Numbered from the stretch's first letter, positions 1 through 12,224 are shown. The stretch: DNA of 64,000 nucleotides from Prorocentrum cordatum (GCA_963575745.1 CAUYUJ010004303.1:1-64000), one strand, 5' to 3'. Notes: generated from the sequence alone by a model not told the origin. Made by a program: numbers and translations.

Positions 1-320
1 AAGGGTTACTGTCGTAGGGTTACGCCTTTGGCTTGGAGTGTTAGGGCCAGGGTGTTTGAGTTAGCATGTTAGGGTTAGTGTTGAGCGTTCGGGTTGGGTT
101 GATCGGGTCAGGAAGCAAGGGTTGGGGTTTTAGGGGTGCGGGGGGTAGGGTTAGGGGTCAGGGTTTGGGCGCGAGGGCGTCGTGGTTCCAGGCGACGGTT
201 ACAGCTTCAGGGTCAGGGTGTCAGGGTCAACGTAGGGTCAGGGTGCGAGCGCCTGGGCGTTCGGATTAGGGTGTATGGGGTCAGGGTGTTAAGGTTCGGG
301 TGTCAGGATTAAAAACTTCT
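1..320 (+). repeat. Degenerate TTAGGG-like DNA, unit start
   Basis: G-rich strand with scattered GTTAGGGTTAG, TTAGGGTG and GTCAGGGT words. It is telomere-like but too degenerate for an active telomere. It recurs at 11124-11520 and 59244-59645. The direction is opposite to the CCCTAA-like DNA that closes the unit. Confidence 0.7.
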
Positions 321-479
321 GCTGTATTTTGTTACAATTAGGGTGTTGGGATTCGCCTGCTCGTGTTATAAGGCGTCCAGGTTCGGCTGTTAGGGTTGTG
401 GAGGTGGGGGCTCGGTTTATGGTCTTAGGGGTTCGGGCCGGGTGCTCGTCCATGCCCCGTCCGATGCGATTCCAACAAC

Positions 480-600
480 CCGGGCTCCAGAATGTGGAAC
501 CGAGAATCCGGAATCCGGAATCCTGGAATCTCGGAAACTGGATTCGACTCCGGAATCCGGGAATCTGACATCCGGAATCCGGAGATCCCGAATCACGCTA
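480..600. repeat. CCGGAATC-rich short tandem repeat
   Basis: Repeated GGAATCCGGAATC words form overlapping short palindromes. The tract recurs at 11690-11810 and 59815-59935. No coding signal is visible. Confidence 0.6.
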
Positions 601-602
601 GA

Positions 603-677
603 AGTTTATGTATATATATAATAAGTATACATATATAAGTATATACATATATACTTATGTATATATATAAATATATA
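603..677. repeat. TA-rich microsatellite
   Basis: Alternating TATATA/TACATATA, length-variable between units (11815-11880 in U2, 59938-60030 in U3). It is followed in each copy by a G-rich tract with runs of G (about 680-810, 11885-12002, 60035-60160). Confidence 0.75.
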
Positions 678-1014
678 CTCCCCCAGGGGGGGTCTTTAAA
701 TCCGCGCGGGGGGAGGAGGGGGGACATCGTGTGCGGGGTGGGGGGGGTGGGGGGGGGCGGGCGGGGCGCGCGTGCGTGGGTGGGGCGGGGGAGGGGGGGG
801 GGCGATCTTTAATGCGAGAGAATCTATGGATGGGGGGCAGCGCGCGCGCGGCCTACGAGGGCAGGCTACGAGGGGACAACCTACGGTGCAGTTGACTACC
901 CTGTACCGCGCTTGACCACATCCACTGCTCGCGCAAACATCCCACCCACCCACCCGCAACTTGGTTTGCAAAATGACTTATGACCGTGGCGGTGGGCACC
1001 AAATTGCACTTGGC

Positions 1015-1805
1015 AACGACAGCGACGCCGACGACGACAGCGACGACGACGACGACGACGACGCCGCCGCCGACGCCGACTACGACGACACCGACGACGT
1101 CTCCAACGACTACGACGACGCCGACAACGACGACGACGACGACGACGAAAACGCCGACGACGCCGACGACGAAGCCCGACGCCGACGGCCGCCGCCGACG
1201 ACGACGATGACAAACGACGACGACGTTGACGACCGCGACGACGGCCGACGACGACCGACGAGTCCAACGACGCCGACGGCCCGACGCCGACGACGCGGCG
1301 GCGACGACACGACAAAAACCGTCGACTACCGACGAGAACGACGACGACGCCGACGCCGCACGACGACGAAGAACGACGAACGGACGCTCGCCAAGCGAAG
1401 ACGAAAGAGGGGGGAGGGAAGGAACCGGACACGCGATACGACAACGACGACAACGACGACAACGACGAGGGAGGAGGGAGGACGGCGACGACGCCAACGA
1501 CGAAGAAGGAGGAAGGACGGCGACGCCGACGACGACAACGACGAGGGAGGAAGGAAGACGACGACGACGACGGCGACAACGACGACGACGGCGACGAAGT
1601 AGGAGGCACGACGACGAGGCGCCGACGACGGACGACGACGACGACGAGGGAGGAGGAAGGACGACCACGGCGACAACGACGACGGAAACGACGACGACGC
1701 CAAAGAGGACGACGACGAACGAGGAAAGACAAAGGACGACGTAGGCGTCGACGACGCCGACGCGGGAGGAGGGAGGACGGCGACGACGACGACGACGACG
1801 CAAGA
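1015..1805 (+). repeat. GACGAC triplet tract with poly-Asp frame (U1)
   Basis: Almost pure GAC/GCC/AAC triplets. The plus frame opening at 961 reads poly-Asp with Ala; the other plus frames read poly-Thr and poly-Arg, and the reverse frames read Val/Ser/Arg. A common leader with ATG at 973 (codons M-T-Y-D-R-G) precedes it in all three units. All frames stay open because of the triplet period, so I treat it as a satellite rather than a gene. Confidence 0.75.
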
Positions 1806-1814
1806 GCGCGCGCG

Positions 1815-2275
1815 CTTTTGTTGAACAACATCCGCGTTGCGAAACTTTTTCATATATAAGGGCACGCGATTTTGTAATCCTTCCGAAATCGATGGGTTTT
1901 GAAGGATTTCGGCATGCGGGCGCGACGACGCGCGCGTCTGCACTTCGTCCCGTTTTTCCCAACAAGGATTCTCGCGACGGCGCGCGCGCAAGGGCGTTCG
2001 ACAGATTCCGACATGCGCGCGCGAAATACGTTTGGTAGCATGTTGTGGCCATATTGGGAAACCTATTGTTTCTGAAGATTACGCAAGAGCTTGCGCGTAA
2101 GCTGTTTTAGCAAATCAGCGTTGCGATATCGATTGCGAAATCCATCCGACCGAAGGTTTTTGAAGGATTTCGGCATGCGCGCGCGGCGACGCGCGCGCGT
2201 GCACTTCGCCCCTTTTTTTTCACAAGGGATTCGCAAACAAGTGCTATGTCAGAAGAATCTACGTCCCCGCGTATC
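1815..2275. repeat. Duplicated block with CCGAAATC/GATTTCGG hairpin
   Basis: Two diverged direct copies (about 1840-1960 and 2115-2240) share GCGTTGCGA, GAAGGATTTCGGCATGCG and CTGCACTTCG-type words. The first can pair CCGAAATC with GATTTCGG. The block recurs at 12970-13440 and 61130-61590. No gene is visible. Confidence 0.55.
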
Positions 2276-2334
2276 GCATGCGGTCAGAATCACATATGAC
2301 TTACATGCCCGAAAGGAAAACGGATAACGCCAGG

Positions 2335-2800
2335 GGAGGGGGGGGCGCCAGTGGCGGCACCGCGTGGCGGAAGGCAGCCAGTGGATGGGTGCACCTCATG
2401 GGAACAAACGATAAGAGCGCAGCCAATGAGGGCAGCCAGCCCGGGCAGCCTATGAGAGCATCCGACGCGGGCAGCCCATGGATGGGGGCAGCTCGCGGGG
2501 GGGCAGCCGAAGCGGGCAACCTGCCGGAGCAAGCTATGGGAGCAGCCCGTGGGGGCAACGCCTTGGCGGGGGGCAAGACCGTGGGGGGCGCACCTGCGGG
2601 GGCGCCCCCGAGGGCAGCCGATCGGAACAGCCTGTCGATGGGGGCAAAGTCCGAATGGGGCAAAAGCGCGTGGGCCGCGCCCCGAATGCGGGGCTGTTCA
2701 CGGACCGAGGGCGCCTGCGGAAGGGCAAGCCTGCGGGGGCCTCCCATGGGGGCAGCCCGGGGAGCGGCCTATGGACGGGGGCAACCCATGGAGGCCGCGC
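2335..2800 (+). repeat. GGGGGCAGCC minisatellite A (U1)
   Basis: Irregular tandem repeat of GGGGGCAGCC(C/T)ATGG-like words. Counterparts lie at about 13560-14000 and 61715-62135. Open frames here give Gly/Ala/Ser/Arg-rich shadows in several frames. Confidence 0.7.
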
Positions 2801-2979
2801 GCAGGAAGACGCCCGCAGGAAGCCAAAAATTGGAAACGGAGGATATCAGGAGGATCAGGACGTAGAAGGAGGCGACCTGGAGAAACAGGAAGAAGGGCAA
2901 GGCGAGGGGGGCGGAGGATGAAGGAGGAACGAGAGCTGGAACATAACAAATTCGAGCATAACGACGATAATTAAGCAGG

Positions 2980-3655
2980 GGATCAGGGGGATAACAATCC
3001 CCCTCGATCCTCGATCCCCCATCCTCGACCCTGACCGATCTTTACCTTTTGGGGGGTGCTGTTTTCCACGACCTCGATGGGGGTCCCGAGCGATCTGCTT
3101 CGAGATCCCAAGCGATTGCGTCATGGACGAAAAAATCGCCCGAGCGCGCGGACGCAGCGGGCGCATGTGCACCCAGAAAAGTTCGAGGTTGAAACAAGCT
3201 TAACAAATTTGTAATACAGCAGCGAACTCTTGTTCTGCAAGCCTGTACTGTTAGTTGGGGTGATTGGGGCCTCTGTTAGCTTCACTTAGCATCGCTTGGT
3301 GCTTGTGGGCGGTCGGAGTAGCGCTGCAAATGAACCGAGGCCTCAAATCTTGCGCGGTCGCCATGGAGACGCCATGAAGAATTCGAGAGCGTAGGTTTGC
3401 AATCGGGGGCTATTGGCTGCTTCGGCCGAATTCCCAAGAAAGGCGCGCTGCCGCGCGGAAGCGGAGAAAAAGGGGCACCGCCCCCCGCGGGGTAGCCATC
3501 GAGACACCGAGCGGATATACGACCCAAAACACCAGCTCCCGAGCACAACGGCACCACGAAAAGCAGACGCGCGCGCATTGCAACACATTTAACCCAACGA
3601 AGCACATTAATAGCAGCTGGGTGGACGTTTCCAGATGTCCCAGATTTGCAAACGA
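2980..3655. other. Conserved non-repetitive spacer of the unit
   Basis: Between the two minisatellites lies ordinary-complexity DNA, well conserved at 14190-14870 and 62310-62990. It opens with CCTCGATCCTCGATCCCCCA. The short minus-strand frames carry no domain I recognise, and I cannot assign a function. Confidence 0.5.
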
Positions 3656-3659
3656 TGAA

Positions 3660-4058
3660 CATGGGCGCAGCCTACGGGCGCAGCCTGCGGGGCAGCCGGC
3701 GGGAGCGCCGGTCAGTGCTACATATGTACGCGGGCAGCCTGGGGGCGCGGCCTGCGGGGGCAGCCCATGGGCGCAGCCCATGGAGCTGCTGGGGGGCCAC
3801 TGGGAGCAACCTGCAAGAGCATTTTCACGAGGGGCGCCCCAAGCGCGGGGGCCAGCGCCCGGGGGCAAAGCGCACGAAGGCAGCCATGTGGGGCGAGAGC
3901 CGCGGACCGGGCGCAGCCCATGAAGAACGGCCCGATGAAGCGCAGCCACTTGGGGCAACAAGTCAGGGCAAGCTTATGACAAGCCTCGCGCGGCGGGCTT
4001 GCCCATGGCGATGGGGGCAGCTTGCGCGCGCCGGCGGGGGGGGGGGGGGGGGGGGGGG

Positions 4059-4097
<39 letters not shown>

Positions 4098-4190
4098 CGA
4101 GGGGGCGACCTGCTGGAGCAGGCTAGGGGGGCAGCTCTTGGGCGCGAGCAATGGGGGCAGCGCGCCGTCGGGCGCCCTATGAGGTCAGCC
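3660..4190 (+). repeat. GGGGCAGCC minisatellite B with long poly-G (U1)
   Basis: Second GGCAGCC-type minisatellite. In U1 it contains an almost uninterrupted G run at about 4036-4097. In U2 (14880-15340) and U3 (63000-63470) the G run is far shorter, so U1 has expanded or the others contracted. Confidence 0.72.
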
Positions 4191-4394
4191 GATCGGAAAA
4201 ACAGCCCGTCGACGGGGGCAGGCTGGAGAAAAAGGGGAAGAGGGCAAGACGAGGGGGAGGAAGAAGAAGGAGGAGGACCAAGAGCAGGGGCAAAAGAAGC
4301 GCGATGAATAAGGAAGAAGAAAGAGGAACCGAGACGAGCGCCAAGACGAGAAGAAGGAAGAAGAAGGAGGACCGAAAATTAAGGGATATATCAG

Positions 4395-4790
4395 GGGGAG
4401 GACGACCCCCCTCGATCCTCGATCCTCCACCCTTGATCCTGCCCGATCCAATCCCCCCTCGGTCCCTCTGTTAAAATGCCGATCGATCCTCGAGAGTCCT
4501 TCGGTCCTCGGCCTCCTTTACCCATGACCAACCCCCCATCTGCGATCCCCCCTCTATCCTCGATCTCCGATCGAACTTCGACCCTCGATCCTCGATCCGC
4601 CTGCCCTACCACTGCTGCTGATGCTGCTGCTTCTCCCCCTCCCCTTCCTCCTCCCCCCCCAATCCTCGCTCTTCGCGCCCCCCCGCCCCCCCCCTCCCTT
4701 CCCGCCGCCCCTCCCCCCCCCTCGCCTTCCTACACCCCGCCCCCCCCCTGGCTGGCTGCAGCGGGGGGGGGAGGGGGAGGGGAGCTTCCC
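4395..4790. repeat. CGATCCTC repeats and C-rich pyrimidine tract
   Basis: Tandem (T)CGATCCTCGATCC words followed by CTGCTGATGCTGCTGCT and long C runs. It recurs at 15545-15930 and 63665-64000. No gene is supported. Confidence 0.65.
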
Positions 4791-6140
4791 ATCAGGTTTG
4801 AAATCGGCAGGGCAGTTCCGTTCGCGAATTGGGCGCCCTGGCGCGGGCGGCCGAACGACCCCTGCAGCGGGGCGCCCTGGCCACGCAGTCGCCGCCGCAA
4901 AAACTGCTTGTCGACGCTGGCGGCGCGCAAATGCAACGCCGAACAACACGCGCAGCGCGCGCGCCAAAGTGCACCCGGGGCGCCGCCAGAGATGCAGCGG
5001 CGGCCGCGCTGAGGCTGCCGAAGCTGAACCACGGCCCGCGCTGGGGCGCGCCGCGGCCGAGACAGCAAGGTCGGGCAGCGCGCGCCATCCCGCCGACGAC
5101 GATGGCGAATATAGCGACGACGACCCCAGCGAGTTCGACACGGACCCCTTCGTCGTTCCTCCTCCTCCTCCTCCCCCTCCCTCCTCCTCTGGCCTTCTCC
5201 CCTGCGCCCCTTCCTGCCCGAGCTCCCCCTCCGCGCGAATCTTCCTCGAACCTCCTCCTCTCCCACCTCGCCCTCAGCGTCGTCGCCCTGATTCCTCCTG
5301 GCCGCCCCTCTTCCCCCGCCCCTCCCCCTGCCTCCTTTGCGCCGCCCCCCCCCTCCCTGATATTCATGCCTCGTCGTCGTCGTCGTCGCCCCCCACCCCC
5401 ATCCTCGCGGTTTCTGCGCCCCCGCCTCCTCGCGACCCCGCCCCCCTCATCCACCCCGCCCCCCCGCGCGGCCCCACTCGAGACTTCGTCCCGGTTCAGC
5501 GCTGAAGACTGTAGAAGTGGCGACAAGCGCAGGATTCGACTGACCCGCTCTAATTAATGACATGATGTGAAAGCCTCACAGGGAAGGGCCCCCACTCGAT
5601 ACTCTCTCGCGACTCGCCCGCAGACAAGGCAGGCGGGTGTCCGCGGGTAGAGCCATGCGCGTTATATATCTGCCACCTAGCCCCGGGCGCGAAATGCACC
5701 GACCTCAATGCCCCCGCGTTCCCCGCGCGGCTGGGGCCCTAAATGCTCGAACGCGCCAAGCGCCCCCGCGCGCCCCCGGGCTGCGTCGCGCGACTGCCCC
5801 AAAGGCCAGGGCCCCGAGATGCGCCCGAGAGGGTCCGAGATGCCACCCAAGCGGCCCGCGAGCGCCCTGGGCCCCTCAAGTTGCACGCGCGATGGCCCGA
5901 GACGCCCCAAGCGGCCCCAAGGGCGCTCCGAGGGGACCTCCAAGAGTGCGCCAAGAAGCCAGGATCACTCATGTTCAAATAACATGTGTTATGCGTTCTC
6001 GCGCCCTCGGCCCTCCGACGCTCCAAGACTGCCCAGGAGGCCTCCGACATCGCCTCGAGACGGCCCAGCATGCCCCCAGAAGCTCCCGAGATGACCCACG
6101 AGGGCCCCGAGACGGCCCCAGTGCGGAGTGATTACGGACG
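4790..6140. other. GC-rich unit segment with CTCC-rich stretch, no gene seen
   Basis: Contains a pyrimidine-rich stretch (about 5150-5470, including a GTC run near 5373) and a lower-GC conserved patch around 5500-5640 (counterpart about 16645-16780). Open frames are present in several frames at once and none resembles a known protein. Confidence 0.5.

Positions 6141-6142
<2 letters not shown>

Positions 6143-6180
<38 letters not shown>
6143..6180. repeat. TA dinucleotide microsatellite (U1)
   Basis: Pure ATATAT run. The U2 counterpart (17285-17347) is longer and interrupted by CATACATATGTATG. A second small TA run sits at 7766-7785 in U1 and is expanded at 18936-18967 in U2. Confidence 0.85.
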
Positions 6181-6181
<1 letters not shown>

Positions 6182-6189
6182 TCGACATG

Positions 6190-9100
6190 TTCCCAGATTC
6201 GCGCTTCCACGTGCGTCGGCAGAGCTGCGCTTGCTCTGGGCGCGCCGCACGCGTGGCCCACCTGCCCTGGAACACGCGCAATGCTATTCCGACGCCCGCG
6301 ATCATGCGACATGCCAGCACTAAGTTCGAGCAAAGCGCGCGCCCGAGCGCGAACACAATCATATGCGGTAGCAGCAGGGCAATGGCACTATTGCACACGA
6401 GCGATATGCGTTGACGATGACCATCGACGGAAGATCAAGCCACCGCCGCGCAGGAACATGCCTCCGCGCTGTGGATTTGCAGTGTTCGGCTTCGCTCGCC
6501 CATCGCAAGCGCCGCGGTTTGCATGGCTCGCCCGTGCAAGCTCGCCCCAGGGCGACGGGTCGGCGCGCCTCGCGGGGGAGCCGCGAGCCCCTGCAATTGC
6601 ATTCGCGAGCTGCGTCGCGGGCAGCCTGTCGCTGGCATCGTCGCCCCGCGCCCCAGCTACTGCCCGCGCTCGTCATCGGCGTCCGCGCGCCCGCTGGCGA
6701 GCAGCGCGGTCGCCCTGGCGGAGAAGCGCCCGCGCGGCGGCCCCGTCGCGCGGCGAGAGCCCTGGCGCCGCGGCGACGCAGCAAGCCCGCGCGCAGATTT
6801 GCGCAAATTAAACCTGCGCCCAGGCCCAAACGTCGCGCGGAGCGACGCGCGAGGAAAAAAAGGGCCCGCGCCAAATCATCTGCGATTGGGTCGCTCGCTT
6901 CGGCACGGCGCGCTGGCAGCGCGTCGCATGCGCCAGCGAAGCAAAAAGCGATTTTGGAATTCGCTGGCTGGTTCCGCACCGACGACGCCCCCCTGTCGCC
7001 TGCCCTCCTGCGCGAGGCCTCGCGCGCCATCGCGGTCGCGCGACGGCCCCGAGCGCGCCTCTCGCGCTGCGGCCCTGCGCCGCGCGACGGGCGCGCCGAG
7101 CGCCCCCCTGGCGGAGGCCGAGGGCGAGGGTCAGCAGGCACGCGACAGTTAACAGCCGCCCGATCATGTCCGCGGCCGTCGCTAATCACGCGCCCGACAA
7201 GTCAGAATGCTCGCGGATTCTCCGCGCGCGCGCTGCTCTCCGCGCGCCCGCAGGCGCGCCCGCCGTGCCACGGCGAGCGAACTGATAGAAAGCGACCGGC
7301 CGCGCCGCGACGCTGGCGGCGACGAATCTCCGGGGGCGCCCTGGTCGCTCTTCCCGGGAACGCGCGTGCGCGCGCGTGAACTCGCGGGATCCGTCGCTGA
7401 CTTCTGCGCCTCGCCAGCTCGGCGCGGGGCCGAGCCAGGCGCGGGCGCGCGGGGCGCGCCCCTTTGTCTCCATCCAGAAAATCAGCCGCGATCGCCAGGG
7501 GGCGGGGGGGCAGCGCTGCCGCGGCGACGAATGGAGGGCGGGAAGCACGCGCGGGTAGGACAACCCCCTGCTCCTCTCACGCGCGCCCCCCCTTCCTCGG
7601 AACGCCCAAAGACGCTGCTCGGCGGCAAACATCTCGATGCGAACCCCGCGTTTCGCCCGGGCGCCCCGCGGCCGCCCCCGCTCCGCCAACTGTCGCGAGC
7701 AGCCTGCGCCGCTCGCGCGGGCGAGCGGAAGCGACGATTGATAACGGCGGTCGCACTGTCGGCGCATATATGTATATATAATATGCGTGGGGGAAGGACT
7801 CAGTTGCTGAAGCCCGATCAGGGGCGATGGCCCCCCCCCAGCAATGTCCGGTAAGCCCAGCCCCTTCTCCGACTGCACCCCATTCAATCGCCGACGACCT
7901 CTCGCCCCCTCGCCTGGCAATTGCCCGAAGAAAAGGGATCGCGGGGGCGCGGAAAGGCCCAGGGCTGCGCCGTCGGCGGAGGGCGCCGCCCGAAGCACGC
8001 CGCAATCCCCCCCCCCCCCTCTCCGACAACCCCCGGCGGCAATCCTCGCTCGCCTCTGCGCCCCCCTCCCGCGGTCTCGGATGGCGCGGAGGGCGGGGCG
8101 CTGCAGACGGTCGACAACTGTCGGGGCGGGGGGCGGAAGAGGCAGGAACGCCGCCCATCGTCGGGGGAGCGGGCGGGCGCGCGGCCCGCGAGAGGAGGGC
8201 GCCCGGAAGGAGGCGGCGAAGCCTTTTGGAAAGCTCAAATTTTCGATGCGCAAAAACGCGTTCCGAAGCCCCGCTCGGCCCATGCCCGCTCGCACTTAGG
8301 GGGCATGCTCCCAGACCAGCATGCAGTCAGCAGCTCCACTCGCGCTGAGCCCCACCTGTGCGCAGACCCACTCGCACTCGAGCCTCCTCACACACGCGCG
8401 CATTCGCCCTGCGAGCGGGGCGAATATTGCAGCGCGGGTTCGTGGCCCGCCGCGCGCTCATCGCCGCGGGTCGCCGCGGAGCCGGGCCTGGACAGAGCGC
8501 TCAAATCGCCTCGCCGAGCAGCTCTGGCGCTGCGCGGTTGCCCCTACGGCGGCAAATGACGCTTCAATTGCAGACCTCGCGCGGGCGCTCTTGTAATCGA
8601 GCTCGGCAATCCTCGCGCGATTGGCGATGGGGGGGCAGAGCTGCGCTGCCTGAATTTGCGCGGGAGCGCCTCCGTCCTTCCGCTAGATTATCCCCCTGTG
8701 CTCTCCATGCGTCGACCGGGTCCGCCGCCCCTGGAAGCGCGCCATTCGCGCTGCCATGCATGCGCGACGCGCCTCCGTTCCCTCTTCTAAATGCTCGTGC
8801 ACCGTGCCGCCCAGGTCGCCCACGGCAGGCGCCCCCGCCCTGCGCGCGCCGCGCCCCGCGCGCAGGGGGGGGCAATGCCCTCGCCGGCGCAGGGGCGAAG
8901 CCTGCCAGCGCCGACCGCCCCCGCGCCACCCCAGCGCACCGCGGCGACAAGAAGCGCTGCTCTTCGAAGCTCCATGGCGAGGCGCGCGGCGTCGCTCAGA
9001 ACGGTAATGGAACAACGAAGTGGGCGAGCTCTCCGCAGTCTTCCCGGCGCCCGCGCGACGGCGTCGCGGGGGGGCGGGGCGGCGGCGGGAGCGGTCGATA

Positions 9101-10583
9101 CCTCTCGCGCGCCAAAGTCGTCGGATGCGGGGCCGCCAGCAAGTCGCATGCATCAGAAGAATATCTTGGGCGCGGGGGGTGGGCGAACGTCGCCGCGGCG
9201 GCGAGGACTCCGCGCCGCGCCAGCACACCCGCCAGAAACGCAAAACAGATGACGCGCGACGTGGCGCGCTCCCAACCTGGCGCGCCGCCCGATGCCCGCG
9301 GGCCCATCAATGCCCCGGCGCCCTGGCGCGCGCGCGACGTCTTTTCCCGCGACCAGTCCGCGGGCGCGACCTGGGCAGCCGAGCGGCGATGTCTGCTATG
9401 GCATTTGCAAGGAGCTCCCGCTGCGACACCTGCTCCTCTTCCAGCTCCACCAACGCCCGGCGGGCGCACCTGCGCCGCCGCGGGCGCTCGCGCTGGGCGA
9501 GGCGAGACCGGGCGTGAAAGGGGGGGTTCCTCTGCGCGACGTCGAAACGCTGCGTCGACGCTCCGCCGTCTGGCTCCACGACGTGCAAGTTCAGCAGCGA
9601 CGAGCCAGCTGGAAGCCCGTCGCAGCGATGATGCGACGCGGCCAACGCAGAAAGGAAAGCTGCCACTTTCATTGCGTGGGCGCCCGCTTGGACTCTGCAG
9701 CGGCGCCGCCAAGACCGTCGCGCGCGCTGTTCTCTCCCGGCGGCAATCAAGCCAGCTGCGCCCGAACGCCCCCCCCGCGCCCAAGAGCAGGGCCCACGCG
9801 CGCGGGCTGGGCGGGCAAGGGAGACGCCGCGTCGAAGAGCGGCAGCGCGCGAGCTCGCGCCGCCCGCCCCGGTCTGGGAGGAGAACCCAAGGGCCCGACG
9901 CCGAGCCTGCAGCGCTGCTTCTGCAGAGCGCTCGCGCGGGCCCCCCCGCTGCCCACTTGCCCGCCCTCGCTGCGAGCCCTGGGCCTTGTCTGGCCAGGGC
10001 CAGTGCCCAGCTTGGACAGCGCCTCCGATTCGCCCGCGCGGACAAGGCGCGGCCGCGCGCGCCGGCTCGAGCCCCGCGCCTCGACGGCGCCACGTCGCGC
10101 GGCGAAGACCGCCGCGGGGCCGCCGCGCCACTGCGCGGGGCGCGACGAGTAGCCGCGGAACAGCGCATACTCTTGCTTAATGGAGATTTGGCATTGCACC
10201 CTTTGAAAGTCTTTGTTGTGGGCCCACCGCGGCAGGTGCGCTCGAAGACGCAGACGCCCACCGTTGTGGGCGGGCACAAATAGGCCACGGTTGCGCGTAG
10301 GTCGTGCGCGCGGCAGCGCGACGCGACCGCGGCATCGCTGCGCAGGCGCGGGCCATCGCGCCGTCGCGCGCCGGGGTTGCGTCGCCGCGGGGGGGGGTCG
10401 CTGCCCCCTGCGGCGCGTGCGCTTCGCAGGTGATTTGCAATTTGGTGGAGGCGCCTCGCGCGCGCCCGCGCGCGAGCGGCGGGCGCCCCCCTGGCGCGCG
10501 TTCTTTCTCCCACCCTCCACCCTGTCTGCTGCGCGCAGGCGTGGCGCGAGGCCGCCCACGCGGCGGCGCGTCGGGCCCTGGCC
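6190..10583. other. GC-rich block of the unit, no supported gene; holds two empty insertion sites
   Basis: Very GC-rich DNA with long open frames on both strands (for example 8358-10283 plus and 8996-10684 minus) that overlap one another. The frames are Arg/Ala/Pro-rich without domains. U1 and U2 differ here by indels that are not codon-sized in one frame, such as near 7850, which argues against coding. It contains the unoccupied targets of insertion 1 (9242/9243) and insertion 2 (9345/9346). Confidence 0.6.
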
Positions 10584-11123
10584 CTGACACTCCAAGCCAA
10601 CGGCGTAACCTTACGACAGAACCCCCACCCCGACACTAACAGCCTGACACTAACACACGGGCCCCACCACCCTAATCCGCGCACACCAGCTCCGACACCC
10701 TAACCCTAACACCCTAACGCGAACACCTTACCCGAACCACCTGACCTCCTTGCCCCCAACCCCTAGCCCTGACACTCTCACCCCCCCCCCAACCCAAACC
10801 CTCACACCCTAACCCTATCCCTAACGCCGTAACCCTAGCACCCCAGCCCTGACACGAACACCCAAACCCTAACACCGAAACCCTATCATGCTAACCCTCA
10901 CACCCGAACCCAAAGAACCTTAACACACAAATCCTAAATCTCACCCGCAAGCCCCAACACTCTAACCCTTACACCCTAACCCTAACAAGCACGCTAATAA
11001 GCCTGACCCCCGAACCCCTGCCGGGACCCTAATTCACTGACCCTCACACCCTAACCAAACCCGAACACTCTAACCCTTACCTACCCCGAACCCCCTAACC
11101 CTAACGCACTAACACAAATCCTA
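10583..11123. repeat. Degenerate CCCTAA-like DNA, unit end
   Basis: C-rich strand with ACCCTAACCCTAACACCCTAAC words. It recurs at 37541-38038, with its last part at 59203-59243 beyond insertion 3. The TA at 11078-11079 is the empty counterpart of the insertion 3 target. Confidence 0.75.
10587..10683 (-). repeat. Inverted-repeat arm (pairs with 11124-11245)
   Basis: The reverse complement of this stretch reads GCGCGGATTAGGGTGGTGGGG and continues like the unit-start DNA at 11124-11245. Each unit junction is therefore an imperfect inverted repeat around a ~440 bp C-rich loop. In U2 the loop has been split by insertion 3. Confidence 0.7.
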
Positions 11124-11245
11124 GCGCGGATTAGGGTGGTGGGGCCCGTGTGTTAGTGTTAGGCTGTTAGTGTCGGCGTGGGGGTTCTAGGGTCCAGGTT
11201 GTAAGGGTTACTGTCGTAGGGTTACGCCTTTGGCTTGGAGTGTTA
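11124..11245 (+). repeat. Inverted-repeat arm at the U1/U2 junction
   Basis: Shares GCGGATTAGGGTGGTGGGGC, GTGTGTTAGTGT and GCTTGGAGTG with the reverse complement of 10587-10683. It is repeated at 59244-59367. Confidence 0.7.
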
Positions 11246-12224
11246 GGGCCAGGGTGTTTGAGTTAGCATGTTAGGGTTAGTGTTGAGCGTTCGGGTTCGG
11301 TTGATCGGGTCAGGAAGCAAGGGTTGGGGTTTTTTAAGGGTGCGGGGGGTAGGGTTAGGGGTCAGGGTTTGGGCGCGAGGGCGTCGTGGTTCCAGGCGAG
11401 GGTTACAGCTTCAGGGTCAGGGTGTCAGGGTCAACGTAGGGTCAGGGTGCGAGCGCCTGGGCGTTCGGATTAGGGTGTATGGGGTCGGGGTGTTAAGGTT
11501 CGGGTGTCAGGATTAAAGACTTCTGCTTTATTTTGTTACAATTAGGGTGTTGTGATTCGCCTGCTCGTGTTATAAGGCGTCCAGGTTCGGCTGTTAAGGT
11601 TGTGGAGGTGGGGGCTCGGTTTATGGTCTCAGGGGTTCGGGCCGGCCCGGGTGCTCATCCATGCCCCGTCCGATGCGATTCCAACAACCCGGGCTCCAGA
11701 ATGTGGAACCGAGAATCCGGAATCCGGAATCCTGGAATCTCGGAGGCCGGATTCGACTCCGGAATCCGGGAATCTGACATCCGGAATCCGGAGATCCCGA
11801 ATCACGCTAGAGCCTTATATATGTATATATATAAGTATATATATATATAAGTATACACATATATACTTTATATATATATACTTCCCAGGGGGGGTCTTCA
11901 AAACAGCGCGGGGGAAGGAGGGGGGGGGCGGGGGCGGGGCGGGGGTGGGGTGGAGGGGGGCGGGCGGGGCGCGCGCGCGCGGGTGGGGCAGGGGGGGGGG
12001 GCGATCTTTAATGCGAGAGAATCTATGGATGGGGGGCAGCGCGCGCGCGCGGCCTACGAGGGCTGGCTACGAGGGGACAACCTACGGTGCAGTTGACTAC
12101 CCTGCACCGCGCTTGACCACATCCACTGCTCGCGCAAACATCCCACCCACCCACCCGCAACTTGGTTTGCAAAATGACTTATGACCGTGGCGGTGGGCAC
12201 CAAATTGCACTTGGCAACGACAGC

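Larger units (their letters stand above)
1..11202 (+). repeat. Macrosatellite unit U1 (uninterrupted copy)
   Basis: This is the first of three head-to-tail copies of an ~11.2 kb unit. Position 1 matches 11203 and 59326 (all begin AAGGGTTACTGTCGTAGGG), and similarity continues through the unit with few substitutions and small indels. U1 contains none of the three large insertions seen in U2, so it is the reference empty copy. Order: TTAGGG-like DNA, TA-rich tract, GACGAC tract, duplicated hairpin block, two GGGGCAGCC minisatellites, CGATCCTC/pyrimidine tracts, GC-rich block, CCCTAA-like DNA. I see no convincing gene; long open frames occur on both strands because the DNA is GC-rich. Confidence 0.9.

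Noticed and set aside
8358-10283. 641-codon open frame in the GC-rich block
   Set aside because: Overlaps a 562-codon frame on the other strand, is Arg/Ala/Pro-rich without domains, and lies in satellite DNA where unit copies differ by indels. It is explained by GC richness.
10650-11500. Functional telomere or chromosome end
   Set aside because: Repeats are degenerate, in inverted polarity, and internal to a tandem unit.
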